Position numbers and translations under genes: made by a program
DNA from: Rhizobiaceae bacterium
Lineage (GTDB): Bacteria > Pseudomonadota > Alphaproteobacteria > Rhizobiales > Rhizobiaceae
Assembly (NCBI GenBank): GCA_023953845.1
Contig: JAMLJC010000002.1
Coordinates: 1 to 64,000 of the forward strand
Length of the DNA stretch: 64,000 nucleotides
Direction of reading: 5' to 3'
In this document: positions 42,819 through 52,222 of the stretch, in pieces
Layout: every line of letters begins with the position of its first letter
Position numbering within the stretch: the first letter of the stretch is position 1
Notes under the pieces: generated by a model
What the model was told of the DNA's origin: nothing
Databases searched by the model: none
What the model saw: only the letters and a program-made list of their open reading frames with translations

Positions 42819-43166
42819 CGCCGTCGTCGCTGCGCGGCAACGACGGACAGCAGAAAACTGGCGGCCTCTCCAGCCTCGGGGCAAGTCCCTTCTAGGCTGC
42901 GCGGTTCACAACAAGGACGCTGGCCTATCTAAAAGACGCCCCCCAATCGACCGCATCAGATAGTCGATCGAAACCCGCAGGGCTGCCGCCGCTGTCACGC
43001 ATTCGAAGGGCGAACACTATGCCAGACCTGCATATTCCGGTGGATCGCTTCAGAACGATCGGCGATGCGCATACATCCGGGCGACACTTCTCGCCACAGC
43101 ACACCCGTTCAAGACACTGTCGGGCCTCATGCTAGCTTCGGCGAGAACACTGTGAGAACTTTCAAG
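42819..43166. other. Intergenic region with stem-loop after TetR gene
   Basis: CCGTCGT (42821-42827) and ACGACGG (42840-42846) form a 7-bp stem just after the TetR stop, a likely weak terminator without a T-run. The remaining 300 bases show no credible gene and presumably hold the RidA promoter. Confidence 0.4.
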
Positions 43167-43613
43167 ATGGCCATCGTTCGAACCGGATCAAGCCCCATGT
43201 TGAGCGAAACCGTCGCATATGGTGGAACTGTATGGGTGGCCGGCATGGTTGCACGGCCCGTCCTGGCGGAAGCCTCGATCCAACTTCAGACGGCCGATAT
43301 TCTCCAGCAACTGGACGAGCGGCTTGCTGCGGTCCAAAGTGACCGAACGTGCTTGCTGTCTGTGAATGTCTGGCTGTCCGACATAGCGGATTGGGCTGAA
43401 ATGAACACCGTTTGGACCGAATGGCTGAACGGCGCGCCGGCTCCTGCCCGTGCGACAGTCCAGGCCGCGATATTCCCACCCTATCGCGTGGAGATTGCCG
43501 CAGTCGCGGCCATGCCGCATGCCTCTTCCGTCGCGGTCGAATCGCCGCGCTTTTCAAGCTCTCAGCATCATGCCTCGGCTTCATCGTCGAACAGTTCGCA
43601 TCAAACCGTCTAA
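43167..43613 (+). CDS. RidA/YjgF-family protein
   Basis: A 148-residue protein whose core (YGGTVWVAGMV through ARATVQAAIFPPYRVEIAAVAAM) matches the RidA fold, including the Arg of the ARATVQ motif that binds carboxylates in imine-hydrolysing members. ATG 43167 is chosen as the family-like start; the frame is open further upstream to 43065. A Ser/His-rich tail of about 28 residues after the RidA core is unusual. It ends six bases before the alpha-hydroxyacid oxidase gene, suggesting removal of a reactive imine or enamine made from that enzyme's 2-oxoacid. Confidence 0.8.
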   Translation: MAIVRTGSSPMLSETVAYGGTVWVAGMVARPVLAEASIQLQTADILQQLDERLAAVQSDRTCLLSVNVWLSDIADWAEMNTVWTEWLNGAPAPARATVQAAIFPPYRVEIAAVAAMPHASSVAVESPRFSSSQHHASASSSNSSHQTV

Positions 43614-43619
43614 GCCATC

Positions 43620-44819
43620 ATGTCCCGATCGCTTGCAGACGCCATCAACATTGACGACTTGCGAACACTGGCCAAACGAAGGATGCCGAAAGCGCTTTTC
43701 GACTTCGTGGACGGCGGCGCGGAGGACGAAGTCAGCCTGCGGGAAAACAGGAGCCAGTTCGATCGATGGCGCCTCATCGCGCGCCATCCAGTCAGCGTGA
43801 CGACCCGAGACCTTTCCGTGGAGATTTTCGGCGAGCGTATCGCCGCGCCCTTCATAATTTCGCCGACGGGCCTCGCGGCCCTGACAAGGGGACGGGCGGA
43901 AGTAGCTCTAGCACGCGGAGCCCAGAACGTCGGTATCCCCATGACGCTCAGCACGGCGGCCAGCATCTCGATTGAGGATCTTGCCCGCGATGCCGCGGGT
44001 GCGACGCGCTGGTTTCAACTCTATATCTTCAAGGATCGGGAATTTACTCGAAGCCTGATCGAGAGGGCAAAAAAGGCGGGATACACGGCGCTGGTCGTGT
44101 CAGTGGACTGCCCTGTGCTCGGTCAAAGAGAGCGGGATTTTCGCAATCGCATGACGATTCCACTGCGTCCTACGGTGGCAAATGTCATTGACGTCCTGCG
44201 CCGACCGAGGTGGCTGTTCGATTTTCTAGCACACGGCGTGCCAAAGCCCGAGAACTTTGCGGGACTGAGATCGAACAACGCTCAGTCGCTGATCATGCAG
44301 ATGCAGGAGCAGTTCGATCCCTCCATAAGTTGGACGGATATCGCATGGGTTCGGAGCCAGTGGCAGGGACCATTGATCATCAAAGGCCTGGTCTCGGCCA
44401 TCGACGCTCGTCTGGCGATCGAGCGAGGCGTTGACGGTATCGTGGTCTCCAACCAAGGGGGGCGGCAACTTGATCACGCCGTGCCCACGCTCGAGGCGCT
44501 ACCCTACATAGTCGACGCCGTCGGTCAAAGAGCCACTGTATTCTGCGATGGCGGCTTTCGCCGAGGTACGGACGTCGTCAAGGCACTTGCATTGGGCGCG
44601 AAGGCTGTATTTCTTGGCCGAGCCACCCTGTTCGGCGCCGCCGCGGGAGGCGAGCCAGGCGTGGTGCGCGCGCTTAGGATTCTCTGCGACGAACTTGACC
44701 GGGCAATGGCATTGATGGGTTGCGCGAGTTTGGATCAAATCGACCACGCAACAATCTGGGACCGCTTTCACGATAGGTTCCGGCAATACCCGCGACAAAC
44801 TCGCGAAGTCGATGCGTAA
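43620..44819 (+). CDS. FMN-dependent alpha-hydroxyacid oxidase/dehydrogenase
   Basis: A 399-residue TIM-barrel flavoprotein. RRMPKALFDFVDGGAEDE is the family start. ISPTGLAAL, LYIFKDREF, VSVDCPVLGQRERDFRN and VSNQGGRQLDH (catalytic His286 followed by a substrate-binding region) are present. Family members oxidise L-lactate, glycolate or mandelate to 2-oxoacids. It is downstream of RidA in a probable operon and 137 bases before an AraC regulator gene. Substrate is not readable. Confidence 0.9.
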   Translation: MSRSLADAINIDDLRTLAKRRMPKALFDFVDGGAEDEVSLRENRSQFDRWRLIARHPVSVTTRDLSVEIFGERIAAPFIISPTGLAALTRGRAEVALARGAQNVGIPMTLSTAASISIEDLARDAAGATRWFQLYIFKDREFTRSLIERAKKAGYTALVVSVDCPVLGQRERDFRNRMTIPLRPTVANVIDVLRRPRWLFDFLAHGVPKPENFAGLRSNNAQSLIMQMQEQFDPSISWTDIAWVRSQWQGPLIIKGLVSAIDARLAIERGVDGIVVSNQGGRQLDHAVPTLEALPYIVDAVGQRATVFCDGGFRRGTDVVKALALGAKAVFLGRATLFGAAAGGEPGVVRALRILCDELDRAMALMGCASLDQIDHATIWDRFHDRFRQYPRQTREVDA

Positions 44820-44956
44820 TGCAAATGGTACGACGCAATGGGCTCTTCCCAGGGATGGCAGCGAGTACATTGCGATGGTCGCAAGATCGCTTCGAAAAAA
44901 CCGAAGCCCGGAAATGAGATCGCTGACAAGTCTTTCCGGATAGGGTAAAGGCAACG

Positions 44957-45796
44957 ATGATACCCGCCTCTTCCATGCTGCTACACGGCGAAGTTCGTGC
45001 TTGCTGGTACGAGGATACGGGTGTCTACCGAATTCTGAGCGGCAGCTCGCTCATGACGAAATGCTCGCCTCACATTCATGAAACATATACGGTGGCTTTT
45101 CTGAAGCGCGGCCCGGCGACCATCAGTATTGGCGGCAATGATCTGTTCTGGATGCCGTACACCGCCCTGCTGATCAACCCGTATGAGATCATGTCGTGCT
45201 CGCACGACAGCTGGTTCGAATATGACGTATGTTACCCTCCCAAGCAATTTATGGATGAGGTCGCGCGCCGTCTCCATTCAGACATGCCGCTGAAGTTTGC
45301 AGCCCCGCTCGTCTCCGGACCTGTTGGCAAAAAGATCGGCGATATCCTTGCAAGTTTAATTGGAGGACCGAGGGGCGCTAAATCTCTGGTGTCGGCCGAG
45401 CAGGAGTTGATGCAACTGATCATCCGCAATGCCGGCTTGCTTCTGTCGCGTGACAAAGCTCGCGCCAGCCAAGGATGCGTGGGTCAGGCTCGTGATCTGA
45501 TAGAGAAACTGCTTCAGGAGGAAATTTCCGTGTCCGAACTGAGCAAATTGGTCAACCAAAGCCGATCCCATTTCACGCGCCGATTTCGCCGGGCTACAGG
45601 ATTGCCGCCGAGCGACTACATCCGACAGATCCGGCTGGCCAGGGGGCTTAGTCAGATACAGAGGGGCGCGGGCCTTGCCGACACTGCCTTAGTCATGGGA
45701 TTTGCCGACCAGGCCCATTTCACCCGTGAGTTCAAAAAGGTCTACGGCACGACGCCGGGCAAGCTGGTTCGCGACATAGCCAGACCGTATGGGTGA
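44957..45796 (+). CDS. AraC-family transcriptional regulator with cupin N-terminal domain
   Basis: A 279-residue regulator. The N-terminal half (SPHIHETYTVAFLKRGPATISIGGND) is the AraC cupin ligand domain. The C-terminal half contains two helix-turn-helix motifs: VSELSKLVNQSRSHFTRRFRRATG, and then GLADTALVMGFADQAHFTREFKKVYGTTPG. It probably controls the preceding RidA/oxidase genes or the following binding-protein gene. Confidence 0.9.
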   Translation: MIPASSMLLHGEVRACWYEDTGVYRILSGSSLMTKCSPHIHETYTVAFLKRGPATISIGGNDLFWMPYTALLINPYEIMSCSHDSWFEYDVCYPPKQFMDEVARRLHSDMPLKFAAPLVSGPVGKKIGDILASLIGGPRGAKSLVSAEQELMQLIIRNAGLLLSRDKARASQGCVGQARDLIEKLLQEEISVSELSKLVNQSRSHFTRRFRRATGLPPSDYIRQIRLARGLSQIQRGAGLADTALVMGFADQAHFTREFKKVYGTTPGKLVRDIARPYG

Positions 45797-45839
45797 GTTT
45801 GACTGATGCGAGTTGTCTGTCCCCATTTTCCGGAGTCAT

Positions 45840-46155
45840 GAGTTGCGATGCCTCGCCGGCAGACAAAGGGCGGACGGAACTCCGGGCTGTATGCCGTATA
45901 AGCCTCGCATGCCATCGGCGATGGGGGCTATGAAAGCGCCCAGTTCCGCGGGAAGCGCGAAGCCACGCCATTGAGCCTGCGTTCCGCCAAGCCCTGGCCG
46001 CAGATGCCCTGCGGCCAGGATCAGGCGCTCCACCGTAGAGGTGGGAACCTCTTATAATGCGGGGCCGGAGGCGCATCGCAAGCCGTTATCACGGAAGCAC
46101 GCGCGCCTACTTCGCGGCAATCCGCACCGCGGTGGCCATCTTCCTCCCGCTCTAA
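45840..46155 (+). pseudogene. Degraded IS5-family transposase 3' fragment
   Basis: No intact frame exists, but pieces of an IS5-type DDE transposase C-terminus can be read across two frames. One reads DGGYESAQFRGKREA and ALHRRGGN, resembling the DKGYD...FR and TLYRQR-KIEN segments. A shift then gives RRRIASRYHGSTRAYFAAI and ends in IFLPL-stop at 46155, matching the usual RRIATRYD...IFWL terminus in length. Internal stops and at least one frameshift show decay. No terminal inverted repeats were identified. The fragment separates the AraC gene from the next binding-protein gene. Confidence 0.55.
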
Positions 46156-46287
46156 TCAATGAGTCCTGGGGCTGGTCGCCGATATCGCAGGCATGCGGTT
46201 CAAACCGAAAATGGCACAAGCGTTCAAGACGGTCGGCGTGGTCGAGTATTTATTACTTGAAAGCTCACAGAAAAATTGGGGACGTCA

Positions 46288-47406
46288 ATGAAAAGGTCAA
46301 TATTTTGCGCCGTAGCGATGTCTGGGTTGCTCGCCTTCGGCAGCGATGCCAACGCTGATGTTCTCGTTGCGGTAGGAGGGCCAATCACTGGTCCGCTTGC
46401 GGCCTTTGGAGCTCAGCTGCAAACGGGGGTCGAGCAGGCGGCGGCTGATATCAATGCCGCTGGCGGCATCAATGGCGAGCAGATCAGGATATTGGTCGGT
46501 GATGATTTCGGTGACCCGAAACAGGGCGTGTCGGTTGCCAATAAGTTTGTCGCCGACCGCGCGAATTTCGTCATTGGGCACATTAATTCGGGGATATCGA
46601 TACCCGCGTCGGAAATCTATGCGGAAAACGGCATCCTGCAGATTTCCCCTGCAACGACAAATCCTGCTTACACGGAGCGTGGGCTTTGGAACACGTTCCG
46701 GATCTGCGGTCGCGACGACCAGCAGGGAAAGATCGCCGGCGAATATATCGTGGCCAATCTCAAAGGGGCGAAAGTGGCAATCATCCACGATAAGTCGCCC
46801 TATGGCCAAGGCCTGGCCGACGAGACAAAGAAGGCGCTGAATGCCGGAGGTGTTACAGAAGTTCTGTATGAAGGGATCAATCTTGGTGAAAAGGACTTCT
46901 CGGCTCTTATCGCGAAGTTGAAGGCCGCCGGCACCACGATTGTTTATTGGGGTGGGCTGCATACAGAAGCCGGGCTATTGATCCGGCAGATGGGCGATCA
47001 GGGACTAGATGCGACACTCATGGGCGGTGATGGCCTGGTGTCGAACGAATTCGCTGCGATTGCCGGAGACAGCATCGAAGGCACGCTCATGACCTTCGCC
47101 CCTGACCCGCGTAAGAATCCGGCAGCCCGGGATCTGGTCGAAAAGTTCCGTGCGAAAGGGTTCGAACCGGAGGCGTACACGCTGTATTCCTATGCTGCGC
47201 TCCAGATTATCGCTGCGGCCGCCAACAAGGTCGGTTCTTCGGATGACAGCATGAAGATCGCTGAAACGATTAAGCGGAACGGTCCGTGGAGCACCCCAAT
47301 CGGCGACATAGGTTTCGATGCGAAGGGTGATATCACCCGCCCGGAGTATGTTGTCTATGTCTGGCAAAAGCAGAGCGACGGAACCGTCACCTACGTCGAA
47401 CGGTGA
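46288..47406 (+). CDS. Branched-chain amino acid-type ABC substrate-binding protein (orphan)
   Basis: A 372-residue periplasmic binding protein; ATG 46288 gives a signal peptide (MKRSIFCAVAMSGLLAFGSDANA). The domain DVLVAVGGPITGPLAAFGAQ and NAAGGINGEQIRILVGDDFGDP is Peripla_BP_6, closer to LivJ/LivK proper than the two tandem copies at 11.6-14.0 kb. No permease or ATPase gene is adjacent, and an IS remnant lies just upstream, so the rest of the transporter may have been lost or lie elsewhere. Confidence 0.9.
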   Translation: MKRSIFCAVAMSGLLAFGSDANADVLVAVGGPITGPLAAFGAQLQTGVEQAAADINAAGGINGEQIRILVGDDFGDPKQGVSVANKFVADRANFVIGHINSGISIPASEIYAENGILQISPATTNPAYTERGLWNTFRICGRDDQQGKIAGEYIVANLKGAKVAIIHDKSPYGQGLADETKKALNAGGVTEVLYEGINLGEKDFSALIAKLKAAGTTIVYWGGLHTEAGLLIRQMGDQGLDATLMGGDGLVSNEFAAIAGDSIEGTLMTFAPDPRKNPAARDLVEKFRAKGFEPEAYTLYSYAALQIIAAAANKVGSSDDSMKIAETIKRNGPWSTPIGDIGFDAKGDITRPEYVVYVWQKQSDGTVTYVER

Positions 47407-47854
47407 CTGCCAGCATCACTTCTTCACAGGGGCCGTGATGCTAATATCCTCAGCGGCGCGCTTGGCCCAGGTGCTTCTCGGCAACGCGGCGTCGCAAGGT
47501 GCGGTGCCCACAGCTCGAATGTGGTAGAGTTCCAACCGGGTCTTCGCACGCAACCGGTCTTCATGAGGGAGGCGGCATCGGGGTCCAAGAGATCCGAATC
47601 TCAAGGGCTGGCGTGCGAAGTCTAAAGACGTCAACGGGGCGGCTGTTGAGCTCGTCATTGGCAGAGCGGTGATGAACAGTATGCCCAAATCCCAAATCTT
47701 CAGCATCGGCGAAGGCGACGTCCGGATCGAGGATGGCAAAGTGCTGGCTCTGGCGAAGTGTCACCAGATCGAAGGCGCCGATTTCGGGCGGCCTATTGGG
47801 GCTGTCGGCTCCGACAACGTTGATGGCGAGACCGGCAGACGATTTTGCTTAGGC
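47407..47854. other. Gap without assignable gene
   Basis: Open frames exist on both strands here but none has a ribosome site, a recognisable domain or consistent codon pattern. The stretch separates the orphan binding-protein gene from the mobile-element-like region and may be decayed sequence. Confidence 0.35.
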
Positions 47855-48868
47855 CTATTCCGACACGAAGCCGAACCCGTCCTTGCCGAACTTGGGCAGG
47901 AGCTCTTCCTCGCAGAACGACTGATCGCCTGCTTTGAGAACTCCCTCGGCGAGACCAAGATAGGAGGTGATTTCGGCCCTAAAATCCGCCTGATCGATGC
48001 CGTTCGCCTGAAGATGGTCGACCAGTGCGACGGCATCGAGTTTGTAGCCGCAGATTTTGGCTCCGACCATGACCAGGGCCGCATCGAGGTAGAGAGCGTC
48101 CTTGCTCTGTGGTTCGCCGTCCGCAGGCTCCGCGGCCTCTTTCGCAGCCCTCGTGATCTCGTCGAGATCTTTCTGGCCGCAGAGTTCGAGCCCGACCCGT
48201 ATTGCTTGGTTCAATAGACGCGCGTTCTTCTCCAGATCGGGTTCGAGGACCGGCTGGAGTGTGCCGTCCTTCAGTACGATGCCATCTCCATCGGCATGAT
48301 CGACAAACTGCCGGGCTTTGCCGTTGGCCGCAACGATGGCACCGTTCATCGCCAGGAAGACGGCGTTGTTGCCATCGGCAAAACAGATCACGTCGGCATG
48401 GTCCGCGTTGATCGTCCAGTCGTCCTTAGAGAACTCGGAGCGCTCGATGCGTGCGGTTCGCGGATCGCGGTAGGTGACGCGCTTGCCCATAGCTTTGTTA
48501 TGGTGGGTGAGGGCGGAGATGGCAAAATCCTGCCGTTCGGTGTTTGCCGCTTGCTCTTCGGCTGTCGCGACGATCTCCTGCTTTGATCCGTCCTGTTCGT
48601 CGGTTGCCGCCGCCACGGATGGCGCTTCTGCGTTTGCGCCATCCGACACGACGCTCTCCGAAGTCCCGGTCGGTTCGGTCGCGAGTTGGTTCGTCTTCGT
48701 GGTCAGCCCTGCGATCACCATCATCACCAGGATGGCGAAGACCCCTCCGGGAATACCGAGCAGAAGGACGTGCAGGCGTTTTCGGAACGGGGGCAGGGGA
48801 CGGATGAGCGAGACGAGCAGGTAGAGCAGGACCGCCAGGATGAAGAGAGCGAGGAAGGCCGGATGCAT
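47855..48868 (-). CDS. Hypothetical protein with two N-terminal membrane segments
   Basis: A 337-residue protein of unknown family. GGGAG lies seven bases before ATG 48868. Residues 4-22 and 36-55 are strongly hydrophobic and predicted to cross the membrane. An acidic Ser/Ala/Thr-rich linker (about 60-110) follows, then a soluble domain with several Asp-rich turns such as NADHADVICFADGNNAVF. It is divergent from an XRE regulator across a promoter with a long inverted repeat. No function is assigned. Confidence 0.75.
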   Translation of the reverse strand: MHPAFLALFILAVLLYLLVSLIRPLPPFRKRLHVLLLGIPGGVFAILVMMVIAGLTTKTNQLATEPTGTSESVVSDGANAEAPSVAAATDEQDGSKQEIVATAEEQAANTERQDFAISALTHHNKAMGKRVTYRDPRTARIERSEFSKDDWTINADHADVICFADGNNAVFLAMNGAIVAANGKARQFVDHADGDGIVLKDGTLQPVLEPDLEKNARLLNQAIRVGLELCGQKDLDEITRAAKEAAEPADGEPQSKDALYLDAALVMVGAKICGYKLDAVALVDHLQANGIDQADFRAEITSYLGLAEGVLKAGDQSFCEEELLPKFGKDGFGFVSE

Positions 48869-48913
48869 GAAGTGACTCCCAGGGAACGATAGGTTCGAAT
48901 AGGAGCACTAGGG

Positions 48914-48991
48914 CGTAGTTTGGATACGAACATCAAGTTCTTTTCGTAAAGGACCTCGGTTCATCCGATCTTGATCCGACTTCAAACTACG
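48914..48991. repeat. Spaced inverted repeat in the hypothetical/XRE divergent promoter
   Basis: CGTAGTTTG (48914-48922) and CAAACTACG (48983-48991) are perfect 9-base inverted repeats 60 bases apart. The second arm ends five bases before the XRE start codon. The arrangement suits two half-sites for the XRE protein, controlling both genes. Confidence 0.4.
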
Positions 48992-48995
48992 GATC

Positions 48996-49355
48996 ATGAA
49001 CCTCAAGCAGGCGCTCGGCCGACGCATCAAAACATTGCGGGAACTGCGCAGGATGGACCAGAGCGATCTCGCTGCGGCCATCGATCGCAGTCTCGACGCC
49101 GTCTCCATGATCGAGCGCGGCGTCAACTGGCCATCATTCGTAACAATCGAGCGGCTGTGCCGGGCGCTCGACATCACATGGTCCGATCTCTTCGACGATC
49201 TTGGCCACGGAGAAAGATCGGCGCCGAACGATCCCGTTACCCTGGCTCGTCATCTTGTCGGCGAACTGGGAAAACGCGAGCTTGACGTTGCCGTGGCGAC
49301 GCTCGAGGCGCTGGTCAGACAGTCTCCCCGCAGGCCGAAGGCGGCGGACGGGTAG
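48996..49355 (+). CDS. XRE-family helix-turn-helix regulator
   Basis: A 119-residue protein. Residues 5-65 form the Cro/CI-type HTH (LGRRIKTLRELRRMDQSDLAAAIDRSLDAVSMIERGVNWPSFVTIERLCRALDI). The C-terminal half is helical, ends in a basic tail and has no known domain. It is divergent from the membrane hypothetical protein gene and convergent with the methyltransferase-terminase gene. Confidence 0.88.
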   Translation: MNLKQALGRRIKTLRELRRMDQSDLAAAIDRSLDAVSMIERGVNWPSFVTIERLCRALDITWSDLFDDLGHGERSAPNDPVTLARHLVGELGKRELDVAVATLEALVRQSPRRPKAADG

Positions 49356-49422
49356 AGGGCCATATGCGGAGGAAAGCGAGGTCGAACCTCCAATGCCGTC
49401 CGGACCAAAGGGCACGTTGGGC

Positions 49423-51735
49423 TCAATCACCCGTGTTCGAGGCAGGGGCCGTTCGGGGGCGCAACCGAGTGCGTTGCATTTTTCGGCGCCCCGTCTCGGG
49501 GTCCCTTTGCGGAAAGTTCTGCCGCATCCGGACAAAGCCAAGGAACTGCGTCAGGCTGTCGACCTGATCGTCGTATCTGGTCGAGGGGAAGCCGGCGATC
49601 TCCCTGATAAACGCATCTCGCCAGAGGGCCTCGGCTGGGATGAGCACACGTCCATCCTCGATCATGGCGGACACACCGGACACTCGACTTTCCTTGTCGC
49701 CCTTTGGCGAGAGACTTGGAAAGTTGGGCCTTTCTCGTCGCGCCCGGAGTGCCATAAGTAGTTCCTGTCTCAACGCTATGCCGTGGCCGGCCTGCTCGAT
49801 CAGGACGATGCCCGGCCGATAGCGTTGAATGAGGTCGAGGGCGGCTTTCTTCAATTGCGGGAACTCGACGCGTCGGCGGAACACGTCGAGCAGATAATAA
49901 TGCCGTCCGAAGACTGCCCATGTCGTACAGACCGAATAGTCGTTCTGCTCCTTGGCGTTCATCGCCGTGTCCCAACTTTGGACGATGGCATCCGCGGTGC
50001 CAAGAGCCGGCATCTGCGAATAGCTTACCAGCCATTCGCGCTTGATCAAATTGCCTTGAGGCGGCAGCGGGTTCTGCTGGTACTGAGCCGCAAACTGTGC
50101 CGATCCGAGGTCGCGGCGCAATTGCTCGAGATTTTCCCGGCTTTCCCGCGTCGGGTCGATCACCTCGCCCTCTTTGCGATGATAGTATTTCCGGCCCCGC
50201 AGATTGCTGACCCTGTAGCTGCGATCCTCCGGCGCGATGGCAGGGATGTCCAGCACGGTCCAGCCATGATCATCGGCGTCCGTGAGATGGCCGACGAGAT
50301 CATCTTCATGCAGTCGCTGCATGACGATGACGATGGCGCCATCGCGTTTGCTGTCCAGTCTGGAAAGCAGCGTGTCGCGGAACCAGTTGTTGACAGAATT
50401 GCGCTCGGCTTCCGACATGACATCGCCGGCTTTGATCGGGTCGTCGACGAGGATCAGGTCGCCGCCACGACCGGTGAGCGTTCCCCCGACCGACGTTGCG
50501 TAGCGCAAGCCACCGGCAGTCGTCGATTGCTCTGTCTCGGTATTCTTGCCGCCAAGGCGGGCATTCGGAAACAAAGCACGATATCGGTCGGACTGCATGA
50601 TGTTGCGAAGACCGGTGCCGAGCCTGGAGGCATCCCGCAGAATATCGGCGATCAACACCACTGGCTTCACGGTCGGATGAAGCGCCAGCAATTCCTTGCG
50701 ATCCCGCGAAAAACTGTTGAGACCGGGGACCGACCAGACATTCGTTCGATTGCGTCCGTATCGCCCAAGCTGGATGTTGTTGGTGTGGGTCGCACCCGGC
50801 TTCTTGAACACCACGCAAAGCTCGTGCTGGCTCCTGTAGAGACTTCCCATGCCGCCGGCCGATTTTTGCCAGACGCACACGTTGACGATTTCCAGCCCGA
50901 GTTCTTCGCCGGCGAGCATTAAGCGATGCACGGATCTCCAGTCCATGAAGAGATAGAGCAGGGCACTCTCCTTGGCGCTTGCCGCCATCGCGGTGATGCA
51001 GGTGGTCAGGAATTCGGAAAATTGCGCGGGGGACATTTCGCCGGAGGCTTCGACGAATTCTCCGTGTTTGACTTTTCCGAGCCCGCTGACGTTATTCGAA
51101 ATTTTCGTGTTGAACGGCGGGTCGGATGCGATGATGTCCGCCGCTTCGCCCTGCAGCAGGCGCTCATAAGAGACGGGGTCTTTGGCGTCTCCGCAGAAGA
51201 GCAGATGATCTCCGATGCGCCAAAGATCGCCAGGGCGGCTCACGGGGTCGGACGGTGGCTTGGTGCCGTCTTCATCCGCCACATCCCGTTCCGGCTCGCC
51301 GTCTAGGATGAGATCGATCTCAGCCGTCTCGAAACCGGTGAGGTCGAGATTGTCCCCGGGGTCAATTTCTAAGAGTTCCGAAAACTCCAGCTTGAGTTCC
51401 GGCAGGTTCCATTTCGCATCTTCTGCCAGTCTGTTGTGTGCAATTCGGAACTTGCGGATCTGTGTCGGCGTGAGATGCGATGCCGCTATCGTCGGCACCC
51501 GAAGGAGGCCAAGCTGGCGGGCCGCGGCAACCGTCGCGACGCCCGCTATGATCTCTTTGCTCTCGCTGACGATGACCGAGCCGATGAAGCCGTACCGACG
51601 TATGGATGCGGCGATCTTGGTAATCTGATGCGGGCTGTGCTTGCGCAATTCCCGCGGTGGGATGCGCAGGTCATCGAGATCCGTCTCGACGATCTGCTGA
51701 TACCTGACCATTGGTTGAGTGTTCGCTTGGCTCAT
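49423..51735 (-). CDS. Chimera: ParB/N6-type DNA methyltransferase joined to terminase large subunit
   Basis: A continuous 770-residue frame; GAGGAG lies six bases before ATG 51735. Residues about 10-110 are a ParB/Spo0J-type nuclease domain, and 165-370 are a beta-class DNA methyltransferase with SDPPFN and LHPTVKPV. The frame then enters, at about residue 372 (near base 50620), a phage terminase large subunit at LRNIMQSDRYRALFP. It keeps the Walker B-like LILVDDP, the YQQNP motif and the RNase H-like nuclease residues (SWDTAMN, IEQAGHG, DDQVDSL). The methyltransferase DPF-x-GSG-type SAM motif and the terminase Walker A are both missing at the join. A deletion fusing two adjacent genes in frame is the simplest origin; activity is doubtful for both ATPase and methylation. 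Confidence 0.85.
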   Translation of the reverse strand: MSQANTQPMVRYQQIVETDLDDLRIPPRELRKHSPHQITKIAASIRRYGFIGSVIVSESKEIIAGVATVAAARQLGLLRVPTIAASHLTPTQIRKFRIAHNRLAEDAKWNLPELKLEFSELLEIDPGDNLDLTGFETAEIDLILDGEPERDVADEDGTKPPSDPVSRPGDLWRIGDHLLFCGDAKDPVSYERLLQGEAADIIASDPPFNTKISNNVSGLGKVKHGEFVEASGEMSPAQFSEFLTTCITAMAASAKESALLYLFMDWRSVHRLMLAGEELGLEIVNVCVWQKSAGGMGSLYRSQHELCVVFKKPGATHTNNIQLGRYGRNRTNVWSVPGLNSFSRDRKELLALHPTVKPVVLIADILRDASRLGTGLRNIMQSDRYRALFPNARLGGKNTETEQSTTAGGLRYATSVGGTLTGRGGDLILVDDPIKAGDVMSEAERNSVNNWFRDTLLSRLDSKRDGAIVIVMQRLHEDDLVGHLTDADDHGWTVLDIPAIAPEDRSYRVSNLRGRKYYHRKEGEVIDPTRESRENLEQLRRDLGSAQFAAQYQQNPLPPQGNLIKREWLVSYSQMPALGTADAIVQSWDTAMNAKEQNDYSVCTTWAVFGRHYYLLDVFRRRVEFPQLKKAALDLIQRYRPGIVLIEQAGHGIALRQELLMALRARRERPNFPSLSPKGDKESRVSGVSAMIEDGRVLIPAEALWRDAFIREIAGFPSTRYDDQVDSLTQFLGFVRMRQNFPQRDPETGRRKMQRTRLRPRTAPASNTGD

Positions 51736-52222
51736 GTCGATCTCCTCGGGCCGTTGTAGGCGATGCACGTGATCCGTGCCGACGAAGATAAAGCCGAGTT
51801 GGTCAAGCCTGGGTATGGGGGGTGCCGACTAAAAGGTCGGACCTCGAAGAAGCGGTGCGTTGGCGTTGGAAACAGCAGGCTTTGCGGCGGGCCGTGTATT
51901 TGGCGAAGGTGCACGCCGTCTGTCCCGCTGCCGCAAGAAATCAGACGTCCATCACCAGAGAAAGTCCGCTCATGAGCACTAGCTGGCGTGGCCTTGTCCA
52001 AGCGGTCAGGTCGCGCTCATGTCGGTAAAGTGCAACCACCGCTGAGGCTTCGGAACGGCGCAGCGTCCGGATAGAAAACGCTCTCGGCACAGGATCAGAA
52101 AGACAGGACCCACGACTGCTCGCGGTCAACTCGGTCCACACGCTGAGCAGCCAACGGGAATGACTTCCCTTTCAAGGGTTAGCATCGCCGCATCACCAAG
52201 CTGAATTCCCGGAACTCAGCCC

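Noticed and set aside
47669..48217. A 182-codon plus-strand frame opposite the membrane hypothetical gene
   Set aside because: It is antisense to a frame with a good ribosome site and clear membrane segments, and it has no domain or start signal of its own.
49783..50922. A 379-codon plus-strand frame opposite the chimera
   Set aside because: The opposite strand has clear terminase motifs throughout; this frame has none.
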